NCBI RefSeq assembly: GCF_013373795.3
Contig: NZ_CP088022.1
Coordinates: 4,030,001 to 4,094,000, forward strand
Direction of reading: 5' to 3'
DNA length: 64,000 bases
Origin: Bradyrhizobium quebecense
GTDB taxonomy: Bacteria; Pseudomonadota; Alphaproteobacteria; Rhizobiales; Xanthobacteraceae
Part shown: in pieces, positions 42,501 through 51,174 of the stretch
How positions within the stretch are numbered: the first letter of the stretch is position 1
How the letters are laid out: the number at the start of each line of letters is the position of its first letter
Made by a program: the position numbers and the translations under genes
The notes under the pieces: model-generated
The model's input: only the letters and a program-made list of their open reading frames with translations
The model's database searches: none
What the model was told of the DNA's origin: nothing

Positions 42501-42640
42501 GTCGTCCCTGCGAAAGCAGGGACCCATGACCACCGATCGACATTGTTGAACGAGCCTGGAACGACGGGTCCCTTCACGACATCCGCCGCGGAGGATGGGT
42601 CCCTGCTCCCGTGCGCAATTGCGCACTAGGCAGGGACGAC
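42501..42640. repeat. Dispersed repeat in a 549-base gap
   Basis: Starts GTCGTCCCTGCGAAAGCAGG and ends TAGGCAGGGACGAC, with inverted outer arms and inner copies of GGGTCCC/GGGACCC. It occupies the middle of the gene-free gap between ArsR (42198) and carbonic anhydrase (42748). The rest of the gap shows the ArsR operator and no credible gene. Confidence 0.65.
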
Positions 42641-42747
42641 GATTGTGGGCGCGGCGGTCGCAAGCGCTCGAATGCACCTCGTTGCGAAGGCACTGCGCAT
42701 GACCTACACATATCGCGCGGTGCGGTCCTTGTTCACGGAGAACCTTG

Positions 42748-43500
42748 ATGTGCCAGCTCTGCGAAATCACGCCTCCCAACCGAACCTCCCGGCGTGTCTT
42801 CCTCGCTGGCGCGGCGTGCACCGCGGTCAGCCTCGCCCTTGCGCCGGCTGTGACGGCCAAAGAGACAAGACCGCCGCCGAAGCCGCAGAACGTGCTGCCG
42901 CCGGACGCCGCGCTCGACCGGCTGGTGAAGGGCAACCTGCGTTATGTCGAAGGCATTTCGCGGCGGCATGATTTCAAGCACGAGCGCGAGGCGCTGTCCG
43001 GCGGACAGAATCCGTTCGCCGGCATCCTGAGTTGCGCGGACTCCCGCATCGCACCGGAATACGCCTTCGATACCGGTCGCGGCGATCTGTTCGTCTGCCG
43101 CGTCGCCGGCAATTTCGCCAGCGACGAGATGATCGCGAGCCTGGAATATGCGCAGTCCGTGCTCGGCGTGCCGCTATTCATGGTGCTCGGTCATGACAGC
43201 TGCGGGGCGGTCGACGCCGCGATCAAGTCGCTGAAGGACAACACCACCCTGCCCGGCCATCTGCCCTCGCTGGTCACCGCGATCGCGCCTGCGGTGAAGG
43301 CGACCGAGGGCAAGCCGGGCGACCGGCTCGCCAACGCCATCAAGCAAAACGTCATCGACAACGTCGCGAAGCTCAAGACGGCGACGCCGATCCTCAGCGC
43401 CGCGGTCGATCAGGGCAAGCTCCGGATCGTCGGCGCGGTCTATCGGCTGACCGACGGCAAGGTCGAGCTGGTCACGGACGCCAAGCGACCGGCGACTTGA
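42748..43500 (+). CDS. Exported beta-carbonic anhydrase
   Basis: A 250-residue beta-class carbonic anhydrase. Zinc ligands fit: Cys96 with Asp98 and Arg100 (SCADSR), then His149 and Cys152 (GHDSCG). The N-terminus has a twin-arginine signal, TSRRVFLAGAACTAVSLALA (from residue 13), with cleavage near AVTAK, so it should be exported folded by Tat. It interconverts carbon dioxide and bicarbonate in the periplasm. ATG 42748 is preceded by GGAGAACC. Confidence 0.92.
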   Translation: MCQLCEITPPNRTSRRVFLAGAACTAVSLALAPAVTAKETRPPPKPQNVLPPDAALDRLVKGNLRYVEGISRRHDFKHEREALSGGQNPFAGILSCADSRIAPEYAFDTGRGDLFVCRVAGNFASDEMIASLEYAQSVLGVPLFMVLGHDSCGAVDAAIKSLKDNTTLPGHLPSLVTAIAPAVKATEGKPGDRLANAIKQNVIDNVAKLKTATPILSAAVDQGKLRIVGAVYRLTDGKVELVTDAKRPAT

Positions 43501-43566
43501 ACCTCGGCGCCACCTGCGACCACTGAAGCCAAGAACGACATCGCGTGAGCGACATGGAGAAGGCGG

Positions 43567-43956
43567 ATGTGGCGCCGGCGCGGATGGATTGCTGGAGTGC
43601 TGCTCCTGGTCGTGGCCTCATTGCCGGCACGCGCCGGCGTCGAGCCCTGCAACACGGCGCAGAAGCGGGTCGAAATGATCGCGTTGCTCCGCCATGCCGC
43701 TGAGGACCGGCCGGTCAACATCACCTTCGCAACCCGGACCGATGGCGTGAAGCTGCCCGCCGGCGTGATCGAGCAATATCCCGAGGAGATCACGATCATC
43801 CTGCAGCACGAATTCGATCGCCTCATGGTGAAGGATGAAGGCTTCGAGGTCGGCGTCTGGTTCAATCGCAAATATGCCAGGCTGGCCGTGCCGTTCGGCG
43901 CGATCAGGAGCCTGTGGGACGGCACGGTTCTGATGTGCACGAACAATCAACTGTAG
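43567..43956 (+). CDS. Secreted SspB-like domain protein
   Basis: A 129-residue protein: signal peptide (about residues 1-23, GWIAGVLLLVVASLPARAG), then a domain strongly like SspB, the ClpXP adaptor: VNITFATRTDGVKLPAG, YPEEITIILQHEFDRL and YARLAVPFGAIRSLWD. In SspB the IVLQH and VPFAAIR segments form the tag-binding face. An exported form is unusual, as SspB acts in the cytosol on ssrA-tagged proteins. The C-terminal ClpX-binding tail of real SspB is absent. It follows the carbonic anhydrase gene by 66 bases. Function unknown. Confidence 0.7.
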   Translation: MWRRRGWIAGVLLLVVASLPARAGVEPCNTAQKRVEMIALLRHAAEDRPVNITFATRTDGVKLPAGVIEQYPEEITIILQHEFDRLMVKDEGFEVGVWFNRKYARLAVPFGAIRSLWDGTVLMCTNNQL

Positions 43957-43992
43957 GAAACAGTGGCGTCCCGGCGCAGAGAGCATGCAAAG

Positions 43993-44778
43993 TCAGGTGA
44001 ACGTCGCTTCCACCTTGCCGAGCCCATCGAGCTCCATCACGACTGCGTCGCCCGCCTTCAGCCAGACCGTCTTGACCAGACTGCCGGTCAGCACGATCTG
44101 GCCGGCATGCAGGCCACGGCCCTCGGCGGCGAGATGATTGGCGAGCCAGGCGAGCGCGTTGTGGGGATGGCCGAGCACGTCGGCGCCGGTGCCGCGCCCC
44201 TCCTCCTTGCCGTTGACGAGCGCGCGTCCGGTGATCTTGCGCAGATCGGGCACGGTGATGCGCTGCACGGCTTCGCCGAGCACGCAGCCGGCGGCGAAGA
44301 AGTCGTCGGCGATCAGCGTCGGCGCGCCGAGCGTCTCCCATTTGACATAGCGGTCGTCGACGATCTCGATCGCCGGATGGTAGGCCTCGATCGCTTCCGC
44401 GACCCATTCGGCGGTGAACGGCGCTTCGCCGGGCGCGAGACTGCGCGACAGCCGCACCGCGATCTCGCATTCGACCCCGACATGGACGAAGTCGGCCGCC
44501 GGCAGCCGCACGCCGCTTTCATGCACGACCTTCTCGAATACGCCGCCGCCGCAGGGGTGCGGGATGTTGATGTATTCCTGCATCACCGCGCTGGTGCAGC
44601 CGATCTTGTAGCCGACGAGACTGCCGACCTGCGGCTGCAACAGATCGTGCAGCGCGTATTGCACCTGATAGCCTTCGGCCTCGTCGCGCGGCACGATGTC
44701 TTTGGCGAGCGCCTTGAGCGGCGCGCGGCTGCGGCGCGCGCTGGCGATCGCCTTTGCGGCCGCGAGGATCCGTTCCAT
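43993..44778 (-). CDS. 2-keto-4-pentenoate hydratase-like (FAH superfamily) protein
   Basis: A 261-residue enzyme like MhpD/TesE hydratases: VPRDEAEGYQVQYALHDL, VGYKIGCTS, VECEIAVRLSRSL with the metal-binding Glu residues, and AWLANHLAAEGRGLHAGQI. It probably adds water to a 2-hydroxy-dienoate in aromatic or related degradation. ATG 44778 follows GGGAGG, so the frame upstream to 44832 is rejected. No aromatic pathway neighbours are here. Confidence 0.82.
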   Translation of the reverse strand: MERILAAAKAIASARRSRAPLKALAKDIVPRDEAEGYQVQYALHDLLQPQVGSLVGYKIGCTSAVMQEYINIPHPCGGGVFEKVVHESGVRLPAADFVHVGVECEIAVRLSRSLAPGEAPFTAEWVAEAIEAYHPAIEIVDDRYVKWETLGAPTLIADDFFAAGCVLGEAVQRITVPDLRKITGRALVNGKEEGRGTGADVLGHPHNALAWLANHLAAEGRGLHAGQIVLTGSLVKTVWLKAGDAVVMELDGLGKVEATFT

Positions 44779-44886
44779 CTGCGCAGCCTCCCTGATGTTC
44801 TCGGCGGCGCGGTGGCGCCTCCGTCTGCTCACTGCAATTCAGCACTCGCCGACGCGTCTGGCAAGCACGCCGGACGGGCAAGGCCG

Positions 44887-45915
44887 TCAAACCTTGACCA
44901 GGCCGAGCCTGATCAGGCTCTCGGCGGTCGCGACGATCATCTCCTCATTGCCGCGCGGACGCCAGCCGAGCAGGTTCTGCGCCTTGGCGCTGGTCGAGCG
45001 GCGCACCTTGCCGAGCAGCGGCAGGGCGGCGCGGGCCAACGGGTTGCGCCGCGCGGCGAGCCGCATCATCCAGTCCGGCGCCTGGAACCGGGGCACGCGC
45101 CGCGCCTTGCTGCCGAGTTTCCTGCGCAGCAGCCGGGCCACCTGCAGCACCGATATGGTCTCGCCGGCGACCGCGAGGAACCGCTCCCCCCTGGCTTTCG
45201 GCGAGGTCATGGCGCGGAGATGCAGGTCGGCGACATCGCGCACGTCGACGAGGCCGAAATGGATCCGAGGCACCGCCGGCATCGCGCCGTCGAGCAGCGC
45301 CTTGATGATGCCGATCGACTCGGAGAAGTCGGCACCGAGCGCGGGGCCGAACACCGCGGTCGGATTGACCACGGCAAGCTCGAGGCCGTTGCCTTCGCGC
45401 GCGACGAAATCCCAGGCCGCGCGCTCGGCCAGCGTCTTGGATTTCGGATAGGCCTGCACATCGGGGCCGTCGAGATTGGACCAGGTGGTCTCATCGAACG
45501 GCTCGGCTTGCGGTGGATGGCCATAGCCGATCGCCGCAAACGACGACGTCACGACGACGCGCTTGACGCTGGCGTCGCGCGCCGCGCGCAACACCCGCAG
45601 CGTGCCTTCGCGCGCCGGCACGATCAGCTCGTTCTCGTCCTCCGGCAAATGCGCACCGAGCGGCGATGCGACATGCAGCACGTAATCGCACCCCGCGGCC
45701 GCCTCGCGCCAGCCGTCGTCGCGCGTGAGGTCGGCGGTGACGAAGCCGACCTGGTCGGCCGCAAGCGCGCCGCCCTCGCGCAGCATCGCGATCACGTCCT
45801 TGCTCCGATCCGGATTGCGCAGCGTGGTTCGCACCGTATGCCCGTCGGCAAGCAGTTGCAGGATGGTATGCACGCCGATGAAACCGGATCCGCCCGTGAC
45901 CAAAACCGTGCTCAT
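44887..45915 (-). CDS. NAD(P)-dependent epimerase/dihydroflavonol reductase-like protein
   Basis: A 342-residue extended SDR: MSTVLVTGGSGFIGVHTILQ with the cofactor glycines, HVASPLG, the catalytic area VVVTSSFAAIGY and AYPKSKTLAERA (YxxxK), and a C-terminal substrate part. This group reduces aldehydes or ketones and steroids. ATG 45915 starts the Rossmann motif directly. Divergent from an HxlR regulator (96 bases), which likely controls it. Substrate not known. Confidence 0.85.
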   Translation of the reverse strand: MSTVLVTGGSGFIGVHTILQLLADGHTVRTTLRNPDRSKDVIAMLREGGALAADQVGFVTADLTRDDGWREAAAGCDYVLHVASPLGAHLPEDENELIVPAREGTLRVLRAARDASVKRVVVTSSFAAIGYGHPPQAEPFDETTWSNLDGPDVQAYPKSKTLAERAAWDFVAREGNGLELAVVNPTAVFGPALGADFSESIGIIKALLDGAMPAVPRIHFGLVDVRDVADLHLRAMTSPKARGERFLAVAGETISVLQVARLLRRKLGSKARRVPRFQAPDWMMRLAARRNPLARAALPLLGKVRRSTSAKAQNLLGWRPRGNEEMIVATAESLIRLGLVKV

Positions 45916-46011
45916 GTCGCTGCCCTCTTCATGGTTCGGCAGATGGGGACACATTGCACCGCCCACCTGCACAGGCCGCATCTGGTCACTATCTGACGTT
46001 GGACAAGTAGA

Positions 46012-46440
46012 ATGAAATTCGAGACCGGTATGGAAAACAATACCAGCGAACTATGTGACGGCGGTGAATGCGAGAGCTGCCCGACCGACCCCAATCTGCT
46101 GATCGAGTTCAAGCACGCGATCCACGCGCTCGGCGGCAAATGGAAGCTCGAAATCCTGTTCACGCTGATGAATGGCGGTGTGCGGTTCGGCGCGCTGCGC
46201 CGCGCGCTGGTGCCGGTCACCCAGCATATGCTGACCGCGCAGCTGCGCGAGCTCGAGCGCGATGGGCTGGTGGCACGCAAGGTGCTCGCCGAAAAGCCGT
46301 TGCAGGTCGAATACGAGCTGACGGATTCGGCCTGGGGCCTCACGCCGGCCTTCCGGGAATTGCTGGCGTGGTCGAAGACCTACGGCCCGCGCCGGCACGC
46401 GGAGGCAAGCGAGACGACAGTCGGGGCGGCGATCGGCTGA
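46012..46440 (+). CDS. HxlR-family transcriptional regulator
   Basis: A 142-residue winged-helix protein: AIHALGGKWKLEILFTLMNG, then FGALRRALVPVTQHMLTAQLRELERDGL and the wing VEYELTDSAWGL. The N-terminus has CESC, a redox-capable Cys pair often found in this family. Divergent to the SDR gene at 44887-45915, a classic sensor and target pair for electrophiles such as aldehydes. Confidence 0.9.
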   Translation: MKFETGMENNTSELCDGGECESCPTDPNLLIEFKHAIHALGGKWKLEILFTLMNGGVRFGALRRALVPVTQHMLTAQLRELERDGLVARKVLAEKPLQVEYELTDSAWGLTPAFRELLAWSKTYGPRRHAEASETTVGAAIG

Positions 46441-46476
46441 ATGACGTCGAGCTGCGACGGCATCGGGGCTCGGCCC

Positions 46477-46598
46477 CCTCTCCCGCTTGCGGGGGAGGGT
46501 TGGGGTGGGGGTTTCTCCACGAGTCGCATCGTGGTGAGAGCCCCCGCCCGGATCGCATCTAACGATGCGATCCGACCTCCCCCGCAAGCGGGAGAGGT
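46477..46598. repeat. Dispersed repeat with 22-base inverted ends
   Basis: The outer 22 bases at 46477-46498 and 46577-46598 are perfect reverse complements (CCTCTCCCGC outward, GCGGGGGAGG inward). The middle holds GGGTTGGGGTGGGGG and a CGATGCGATCCGA-type hairpin. Such CCTCTCCCGCTTGCGGG elements are frequent in Rhizobiales intergenic DNA (recalled). It fills the gap between HxlR and the dioxygenase remnant. Confidence 0.8.
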
Positions 46599-46623
46599 GA
46601 AGGAAGGCAGTGGAGATATCGGT

Positions 46624-47419
46624 TCAAGCCATGCCGAGCGCGCGCCGGATTGCGATCTCGACCGGCGAATAGGCACCGTCGTCACGCTCGAGCCGATACG
46701 GCTCGGCGGGACTGAGCGACGGTTGCGCCATGAAGCGCGGCCTCGTTCCCCGATGCTTCTGCGCGGCATGCACCAGAAAGGGATGGCACAGATAGACCGT
46801 GCCCACTTCACCGGTTGCCAGCGCGAGCTCGCAATCGGCGCCCATTTGCGCGAGGTTCATGCGTGCGCGTCCGGCCTCGCCGGCCGGCGCGAGGTAACGC
46901 GCCATCTGAAAATGCGAGCCGGGTCGGCGCGTCGTCATCGCCGACATCGGAGAACAGGAACAGCATCAGCAGCGCCCGGCCGCGCGAGACGATGTTCGCC
47001 CGCCAGGCGGAGAAGTCGCTCCGCTCGTGCGGGTCGCAATCGTCGCCGGGAAAGCTGACGTCGATATGCCAGCCAACATCGCCGGGATCGTCCGGATGCG
47101 GAAACCGCACCGGGAAGGTCCCGATGTTGTGGCGCGGAGACCAGCGGCCGGGGCCTGCGATCTGGTCGAACGCCCGATACAGCAGCGGCGAGTTGATCGC
47201 CTGCCGGAATGGTTCCTCGCCATAGCCAGGCAGCCGCACCACCGGGCGCGTCCAGGTCGAAGGATCATGCTCGCGGCACGGCAGGTCGCGCCACATGATG
47301 GCACGTCCCGCATCGGCGAGTTCGCGGGGAAAGGCGTTGTCGATCCGGACAAAGCCCTGTTCGATGAATTGCTCGATTTGCGCGTCGCTGAGCGCACGCG
47401 TGTCGTCTCGATCGGTCAT
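46624..47419 (-). pseudogene. Phytanoyl-CoA dioxygenase (PhyH) gene with a frameshift
   Basis: Two frames together give one Fe(II)/2-oxoglutarate dioxygenase. The 5' part (47419 down) has IEQFIEQGFVRIDNAF and the iron-binding HxD in GWHIDVSFPGDD; the 3' part (from about 46917 to 46624) has GSHFQMARYLAPAGEAG and the distal His area LCHPFLVHAAQKHRG. The frames change near 46910-46920, just after DDDAPTR. In relatives about three more residues lie between that Arg and GSH, so a small deletion (11 bases would fit) is likely. Without it the enzyme lacks its third iron ligand. Confidence 0.8.
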
Positions 47420-47656
47420 GATTGTCTCTCAAACCATCGCCAGCCGTCGATGCTCCGCGAGGCGCGGAGTTTGGCCGGCTCATTCGGTTCACTGGAATCC
47501 CGCGAGCCCGAGCTCGCGGAGACGATCAACGCTTCCGTGCGGAAACAAGATCAGCCCAGGAGGAAGACCGATGCGATGTTGAGAGTACGTGTCATCATGG
47601 CGGCGCGAACGTACGACCGGTGCGCGCCGGAATCAATCTGTAGCGGTCCACCGCCA

Positions 47657-48067
47657 CTATTCGTCGCGATAGACCTTCTCGCGCTTCTCGTGGCGTTCCT
47701 GCGCCTCCACCGACAGCGTCGCGATCGGGCGGGCTTCGAGCCGCTTCAGCGAGATCGGGTCACCGGTCTCTTCGCAATAGCCGTAGGTGTTGTCTTCGAT
47801 GCGCTGGAGCGCCGCGTCGATCTTGGAGATCAGCTTGCGCTGACGATCACGGGCACGAAGTTCGATCGCGCGGTCGGTTTCCGAGGAAGCTCGGTCCGCG
47901 AGGTCGGGGTGATTGACGTTCTCTTCCTGCAACGTCTGCAGCGTGACCTTCGATTCGCGGAGGATCTCATCCTTCCAGGCCAGCAGCTTGGCGCGGAAAT
48001 AGTCGCGCTGCCGCTCATTCATGAAAGGCTCTTTTTCAGTCGGCCGGTAGTTCTTCAGCTTTTCCAA
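47657..48067 (-). CDS. dksA: RNA polymerase-binding protein DksA
   Basis: A 136-residue DksA: coiled-coil domain (RDYFRAKLLAWKDEILRESK, with the DRASSETDRAIELRARDRQR tip region) and a C-terminal zinc-finger-type globular part (NTYGYCEETGDPI). Only one Cys of the classic four is present, as in other alphaproteobacterial DksA. With ppGpp it lowers rRNA transcription and promotes stress genes. Start 48067; 237 bases downstream of the dioxygenase remnant with nothing clear in the gap. Confidence 0.92.
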   Translation of the reverse strand: MEKLKNYRPTEKEPFMNERQRDYFRAKLLAWKDEILRESKVTLQTLQEENVNHPDLADRASSETDRAIELRARDRQRKLISKIDAALQRIEDNTYGYCEETGDPISLKRLEARPIATLSVEAQERHEKREKVYRDE

Positions 48068-48244
48068 AGGCAGCCATGTCCCTGTCAGGCGGAGGGAACA
48101 GAACCCCTCCGCGCGGCGCCTTATATAGCCACGTCATGTGACAGACAATATCTGCCACCGCGAAAGGCGGGGTGCCCCCAAGGCCTTGCACAGGCAAACT
48201 TATCCGTGCTGCCCGGGGGCCGGCTTTTCCCCTCTCCTCGCCCG

Positions 48245-48856
48245 TCAGTAGCCGACCGTGAAGCGCTGGCGGATATGGGCTGGGCGCTCGATTTCGTCGG
48301 CGAGTGCAACTGCGAAGTCCTCGAACGAGATCGAGCTCTTCCCGTCCGCAGCCGTCAAAAGCTGGTCGGTCCCGAGCCGGAACTTGCCGGTCCGCTCGCC
48401 TGCCACGAACAGCGCCGAGGGCGACAAAAAGGTCCAGTTCAGGTCCTTTTCCTGGCGCAGCAGGTCGAGGAACTCGGCTCCCTTCGAGGCCTCGGCCTTG
48501 TACTGGGCCGGGAAGTTCGGCGTGGTCACCAGGCGGACGCCCGGGGCCACTTCGAGGCTGCCGGCGCCGCCGACCACGAGATAGCGCCCGACGCCGGACG
48601 CCTTGGCCGCCCCGATCAGCTTGACCGGGTCGCTGACGGTGAAATGGACGGAACTGATCGCGGCATCGTGGCCGGCCCACAGCGCGGTCAGGGCGCCCTG
48701 GTCGTTCACATCCCCCCTCACGGCGGTGACACCAGGCAGGGTTGCGACCTTCTCCGGGTTGCGGGCGATGGCGGTGACGGCATGGCCGCGGCGGGCGAGT
48801 TCCGCGGTGAGGCGCGAGCCGGCCTGGCCGGACGCGCCGGCGATGGCGATCTTCAT
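48245..48856 (-). CDS. NAD(P)H-binding SDR-like protein
   Basis: A 203-residue atypical SDR of the NmrA/HIM1 type: MKIAIAGASGQAGSRLTAEL cofactor loop, later VGRYLVVGGAGSLEVAPGV. Such proteins bind NAD(P)(H) and often have regulatory or quinone-related roles. ATG 48856 begins the Rossmann motif; the frame upstream is rejected. Divergent from an HxlR regulator 102 bases away, which likely controls it. Confidence 0.88.
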   Translation of the reverse strand: MKIAIAGASGQAGSRLTAELARRGHAVTAIARNPEKVATLPGVTAVRGDVNDQGALTALWAGHDAAISSVHFTVSDPVKLIGAAKASGVGRYLVVGGAGSLEVAPGVRLVTTPNFPAQYKAEASKGAEFLDLLRQEKDLNWTFLSPSALFVAGERTGKFRLGTDQLLTAADGKSSISFEDFAVALADEIERPAHIRQRFTVGY

Positions 48857-48958
48857 CAAAGTCTCCGATTGATAGTTTCCATTGGTGACTAGATAGCGAA
48901 ATGAATGTAAGTGTGAAGAAGGCACTCTTGTCTCACCTGATTACGCCGGAGTAACCCG

Positions 48959-49345
48959 ATGAAAGCCGCCAGCCTGAAGCCGGACGCCTATGCCGCCAAT
49001 TGCCCGACGCGCCAGATCCTCGACCGGGTCGGCGACAAATGGGCGGTGCTGATCCTGCTGCTGCTCCGCAGCGAGCCGATGCGCTTCAACCAGCTCCGCC
49101 GCGCCATCGAAGGCATCTCGCAGAAGATGCTGTCGCAGGTGCTCAAAAGCCTGGAGCGCGACGGGCTGCTGCGCCGCCGCGCGATCGCAACGGTTCCGGT
49201 CACCGTCGAGTATTCGATCACGCCGCTCGGATCGACGCTCGCCGAGGCGGTCGATCCGCTGCGCGACTGGGCCGAGCAGAATCTGAAGGAAGTGCTGGCT
49301 GCACAACGCCGCTACGACGCGCAGCGCAAGGCACTGGCGGCCTGA
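48959..49345 (+). CDS. HxlR-family transcriptional regulator
   Basis: A 128-residue winged-helix protein: CPTRQILDRVGDKWAVLILL, then FNQLRRAIEGISQKMLSQVLKSLERDGL and a wing with VEYSITPLGSTLAEAV. A single N-terminal Cys precedes the HTH, as in redox-sensing members. Divergent to the NAD(P)H-binding gene at 48245-48856, repeating the arrangement at 44887-46440. Confidence 0.9.
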   Translation: MKAASLKPDAYAANCPTRQILDRVGDKWAVLILLLLRSEPMRFNQLRRAIEGISQKMLSQVLKSLERDGLLRRRAIATVPVTVEYSITPLGSTLAEAVDPLRDWAEQNLKEVLAAQRRYDAQRKALAA

Positions 49346-49370
49346 GGCAGGTTAATTGATCGAGAGGAGC

Positions 49371-49784
49371 CTAATACTGCCCGGCCTTGGCGAGCTCGAC
49401 TTCGACGCGCAGCTCGATCTCGCCCAGCACGGCATCGAGGCCGGGATCACCAGAGGATTCCTTCAGGCTCGCCGCGGCATCGCGCAGCCGGTTCACGGTG
49501 GAGGAATCGAAATTGCCGGACAGCAGTCCGAGCTTGAGCGCGTCGAGCACATCGAGCGCGCCTTTGCCGCGGGCCACCGAGCGCTTGCGGCGTTCGGTCG
49601 GATCTTCGACGCCCTGCAGCGCGAGCAGCGCATCGAGGCTCGTGGCGGCCTTCGGCGCGGCGGTGGAGCGGACCTCCTCCTGCGCGGTCGTCGCATCCGG
49701 CAGCGAGAACCCGGTCGACGAGGTGCGCCGCGTGGCGCTGGTGGACGTGCCAAGCGTGGTGCCGTTCGGTCCGTAGATGCGCAT
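49371..49784 (-). CDS. fliX: Flagellar assembly protein FliX
   Basis: A 137-residue FliX: MRIYGPNGTTLG at the N-terminus, SLDALLALQGVEDPTERRKR and LDVLDALKLGLLSGNF. In Caulobacter FliX couples basal body assembly to FlbD and so to sigma-54 transcription of late genes. An ATG at 49790 is in frame but too close to its ribosome site; ATG 49784 is preferred. Divergent from flgI. Confidence 0.9.
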   Translation of the reverse strand: MRIYGPNGTTLGTSTSATRRTSSTGFSLPDATTAQEEVRSTAAPKAATSLDALLALQGVEDPTERRKRSVARGKGALDVLDALKLGLLSGNFDSSTVNRLRDAAASLKESSGDPGLDAVLGEIELRVEVELAKAGQY

Positions 49785-49832
49785 CGTCATGATCCCGCAG
49801 GCCTGAATGCCACGAGCATCGCCGTTTTATGG

Positions 49833-49848
49833 TTAACGGTGCGTAAAC
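49833..49848 (-). promoter_or_regulatory. Near-match CtrA box upstream of fliX
   Basis: TTAACGGTGCGTAAAC keeps TTAA-N7-TTAAC with one mismatch (TAAAC). It lies 49-64 bases before the fliX start. In Caulobacter fliX belongs to the CtrA-controlled class. A weaker call because of the mismatch. Confidence 0.5.
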
Positions 49849-49963
49849 GACCCGGCAATTTCTGCCGCCGCACGGCAGTTTTGCGCTCCCTGGCGAACTG
49901 GAACCGAACGGCAATCCGACAATTTCGATAAATATATCAATACATTGCCACAACAAGACAAAG

Positions 49964-49979
49964 TGGCACGCGGCTCGCA
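49964..49979 (+). promoter_or_regulatory. Sigma-54 promoter of the flgI unit
   Basis: TGGCACGCGGCTCGCA has GG and GC at ten-base spacing and a complete -24 box TGGCACG; the -12 box is TCGC for TTGC. It lies 71-86 bases before the flgI ATG. Same one-base -12 change as in the flgF promoter. Confidence 0.82.
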
Positions 49980-50049
49980 TGGTTAATGGCGGATCGCCGT
50001 CATGGGAGTGTCGCGCGATCCGCGAGTTGAAGTTCGAGGGGAGCATTGG

Positions 50050-51174
50050 ATGCCCGGCATCCGCATCGTAAGCTTATTCGGGTTGGCCTGCGCCGCGCTG
50101 CTCGCGCTGGCGGCGTCCGCCATGCCGGCGGCCGCGACGTCGCGGATCAAGGACCTCGCCAACATCGAGGGCGTGCGCCAGAACCAGTTGATCGGCTACG
50201 GTCTCGTGGTCGGCCTCAACGGCACCGGCGACACGCTCAACAACATCCCCTTCACCAAGCAGTCGCTGCAGGCGATGCTCGAGCGCATGGGCGTCAACAT
50301 CCGCGGCGCCACCATCCGCACCGGCAACGTCGCCGCCGTGATGGTCACCGGCAATCTGCCGGCGTTCGGCACCCAGGGCACGCGGATGGACGTCACCGTC
50401 TCCGCGCTCGGCGATGCCAAGGACCTGCGCGGCGGCACCCTGCTCGTCACCCCCCTGCTCGGCGCCGACGGCAATGTCTACGCGGTCGCGCAGGGCACGC
50501 TGGCGATCTCCGGCTTCAACGCCGAGGGCGAGGCCGCCAAGGTGGTGCGCGGCGTGCCGACGGTCGGCCGCATCGCCAACGGCGCCATCATCGAACGCGA
50601 GATCGAGTTCGCGCTCAATCGCCTGCCCAATGTCCGCCTCGCGCTGCGCAACGCCGACTTCACCACCGCCAAGCGGATCGCCGCCGCGGTCAACGACTAT
50701 CTCGGCGTCAAGACCGCCGAACCGCTCGATCCCTCCACGGTGCAGCTCTCGATCCCGCCGGAGTTCAAGGGCAACGTCGTCGCCTTCCTGACCGAGATCG
50801 AGCAGTTGCAGGTCGATCCCGACCTCGCGGCGAGGATCGTGATCGACGAACGCTCCGGCATCATCGTGATGGGCCGCGACGTTCGCGTCGCCACCGTCGC
50901 GGTGGCGCAAGGCAACCTCACCGTCACGATCTCCGAGAGCCCGCAAGTCAGCCAGCCCAATCCGCTGTCACGCGGCCGCACCGTGGTGACGCCGCGCAGC
51001 AATGTGCAGGTCACCGAGGACGGCAAGAAGTTCGCGGTGGTCAAGGACGGCGTCTCGCTGCAGCAGCTCGTCGACGGCCTCAACGGCCTCGGCATCGGAC
51101 CGCGCGACCTCATCAGCATCCTGCAGGCGATCAAGGCCGCCGGCGCGATCGAAGCCGACATCGAGGTGATGTGA
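50050..51174 (+). CDS. flgI: Flagellar P-ring protein FlgI
   Basis: A 374-residue periplasmic protein with signal peptide (hydrophobic residues 6-28, cleavage near AAAT). FlgI signatures: RIKDLANIEGVRQNQLIGYG, VVGLNGTGDTLNN and the C-terminal LNGLGIGPRDLISILQAIKA. It forms the ring in the peptidoglycan layer around the rod. Start ATG 50050 follows GGGGAGC; the ATG at 50002 is rejected as it precedes no signal. Its stop is one base from the next ATG. Confidence 0.96.
   Translation: MPGIRIVSLFGLACAALLALAASAMPAAATSRIKDLANIEGVRQNQLIGYGLVVGLNGTGDTLNNIPFTKQSLQAMLERMGVNIRGATIRTGNVAAVMVTGNLPAFGTQGTRMDVTVSALGDAKDLRGGTLLVTPLLGADGNVYAVAQGTLAISGFNAEGEAAKVVRGVPTVGRIANGAIIEREIEFALNRLPNVRLALRNADFTTAKRIAAAVNDYLGVKTAEPLDPSTVQLSIPPEFKGNVVAFLTEIEQLQVDPDLAARIVIDERSGIIVMGRDVRVATVAVAQGNLTVTISESPQVSQPNPLSRGRTVVTPRSNVQVTEDGKKFAVVKDGVSLQQLVDGLNGLGIGPRDLISILQAIKAAGAIEADIEVM

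Noticed and set aside
42244..42543. A possible 99-residue protein in the gap after the second ArsR gene
   Set aside because: It runs into a dispersed repeat, lacks a ribosome site and has no domain-like sequence.
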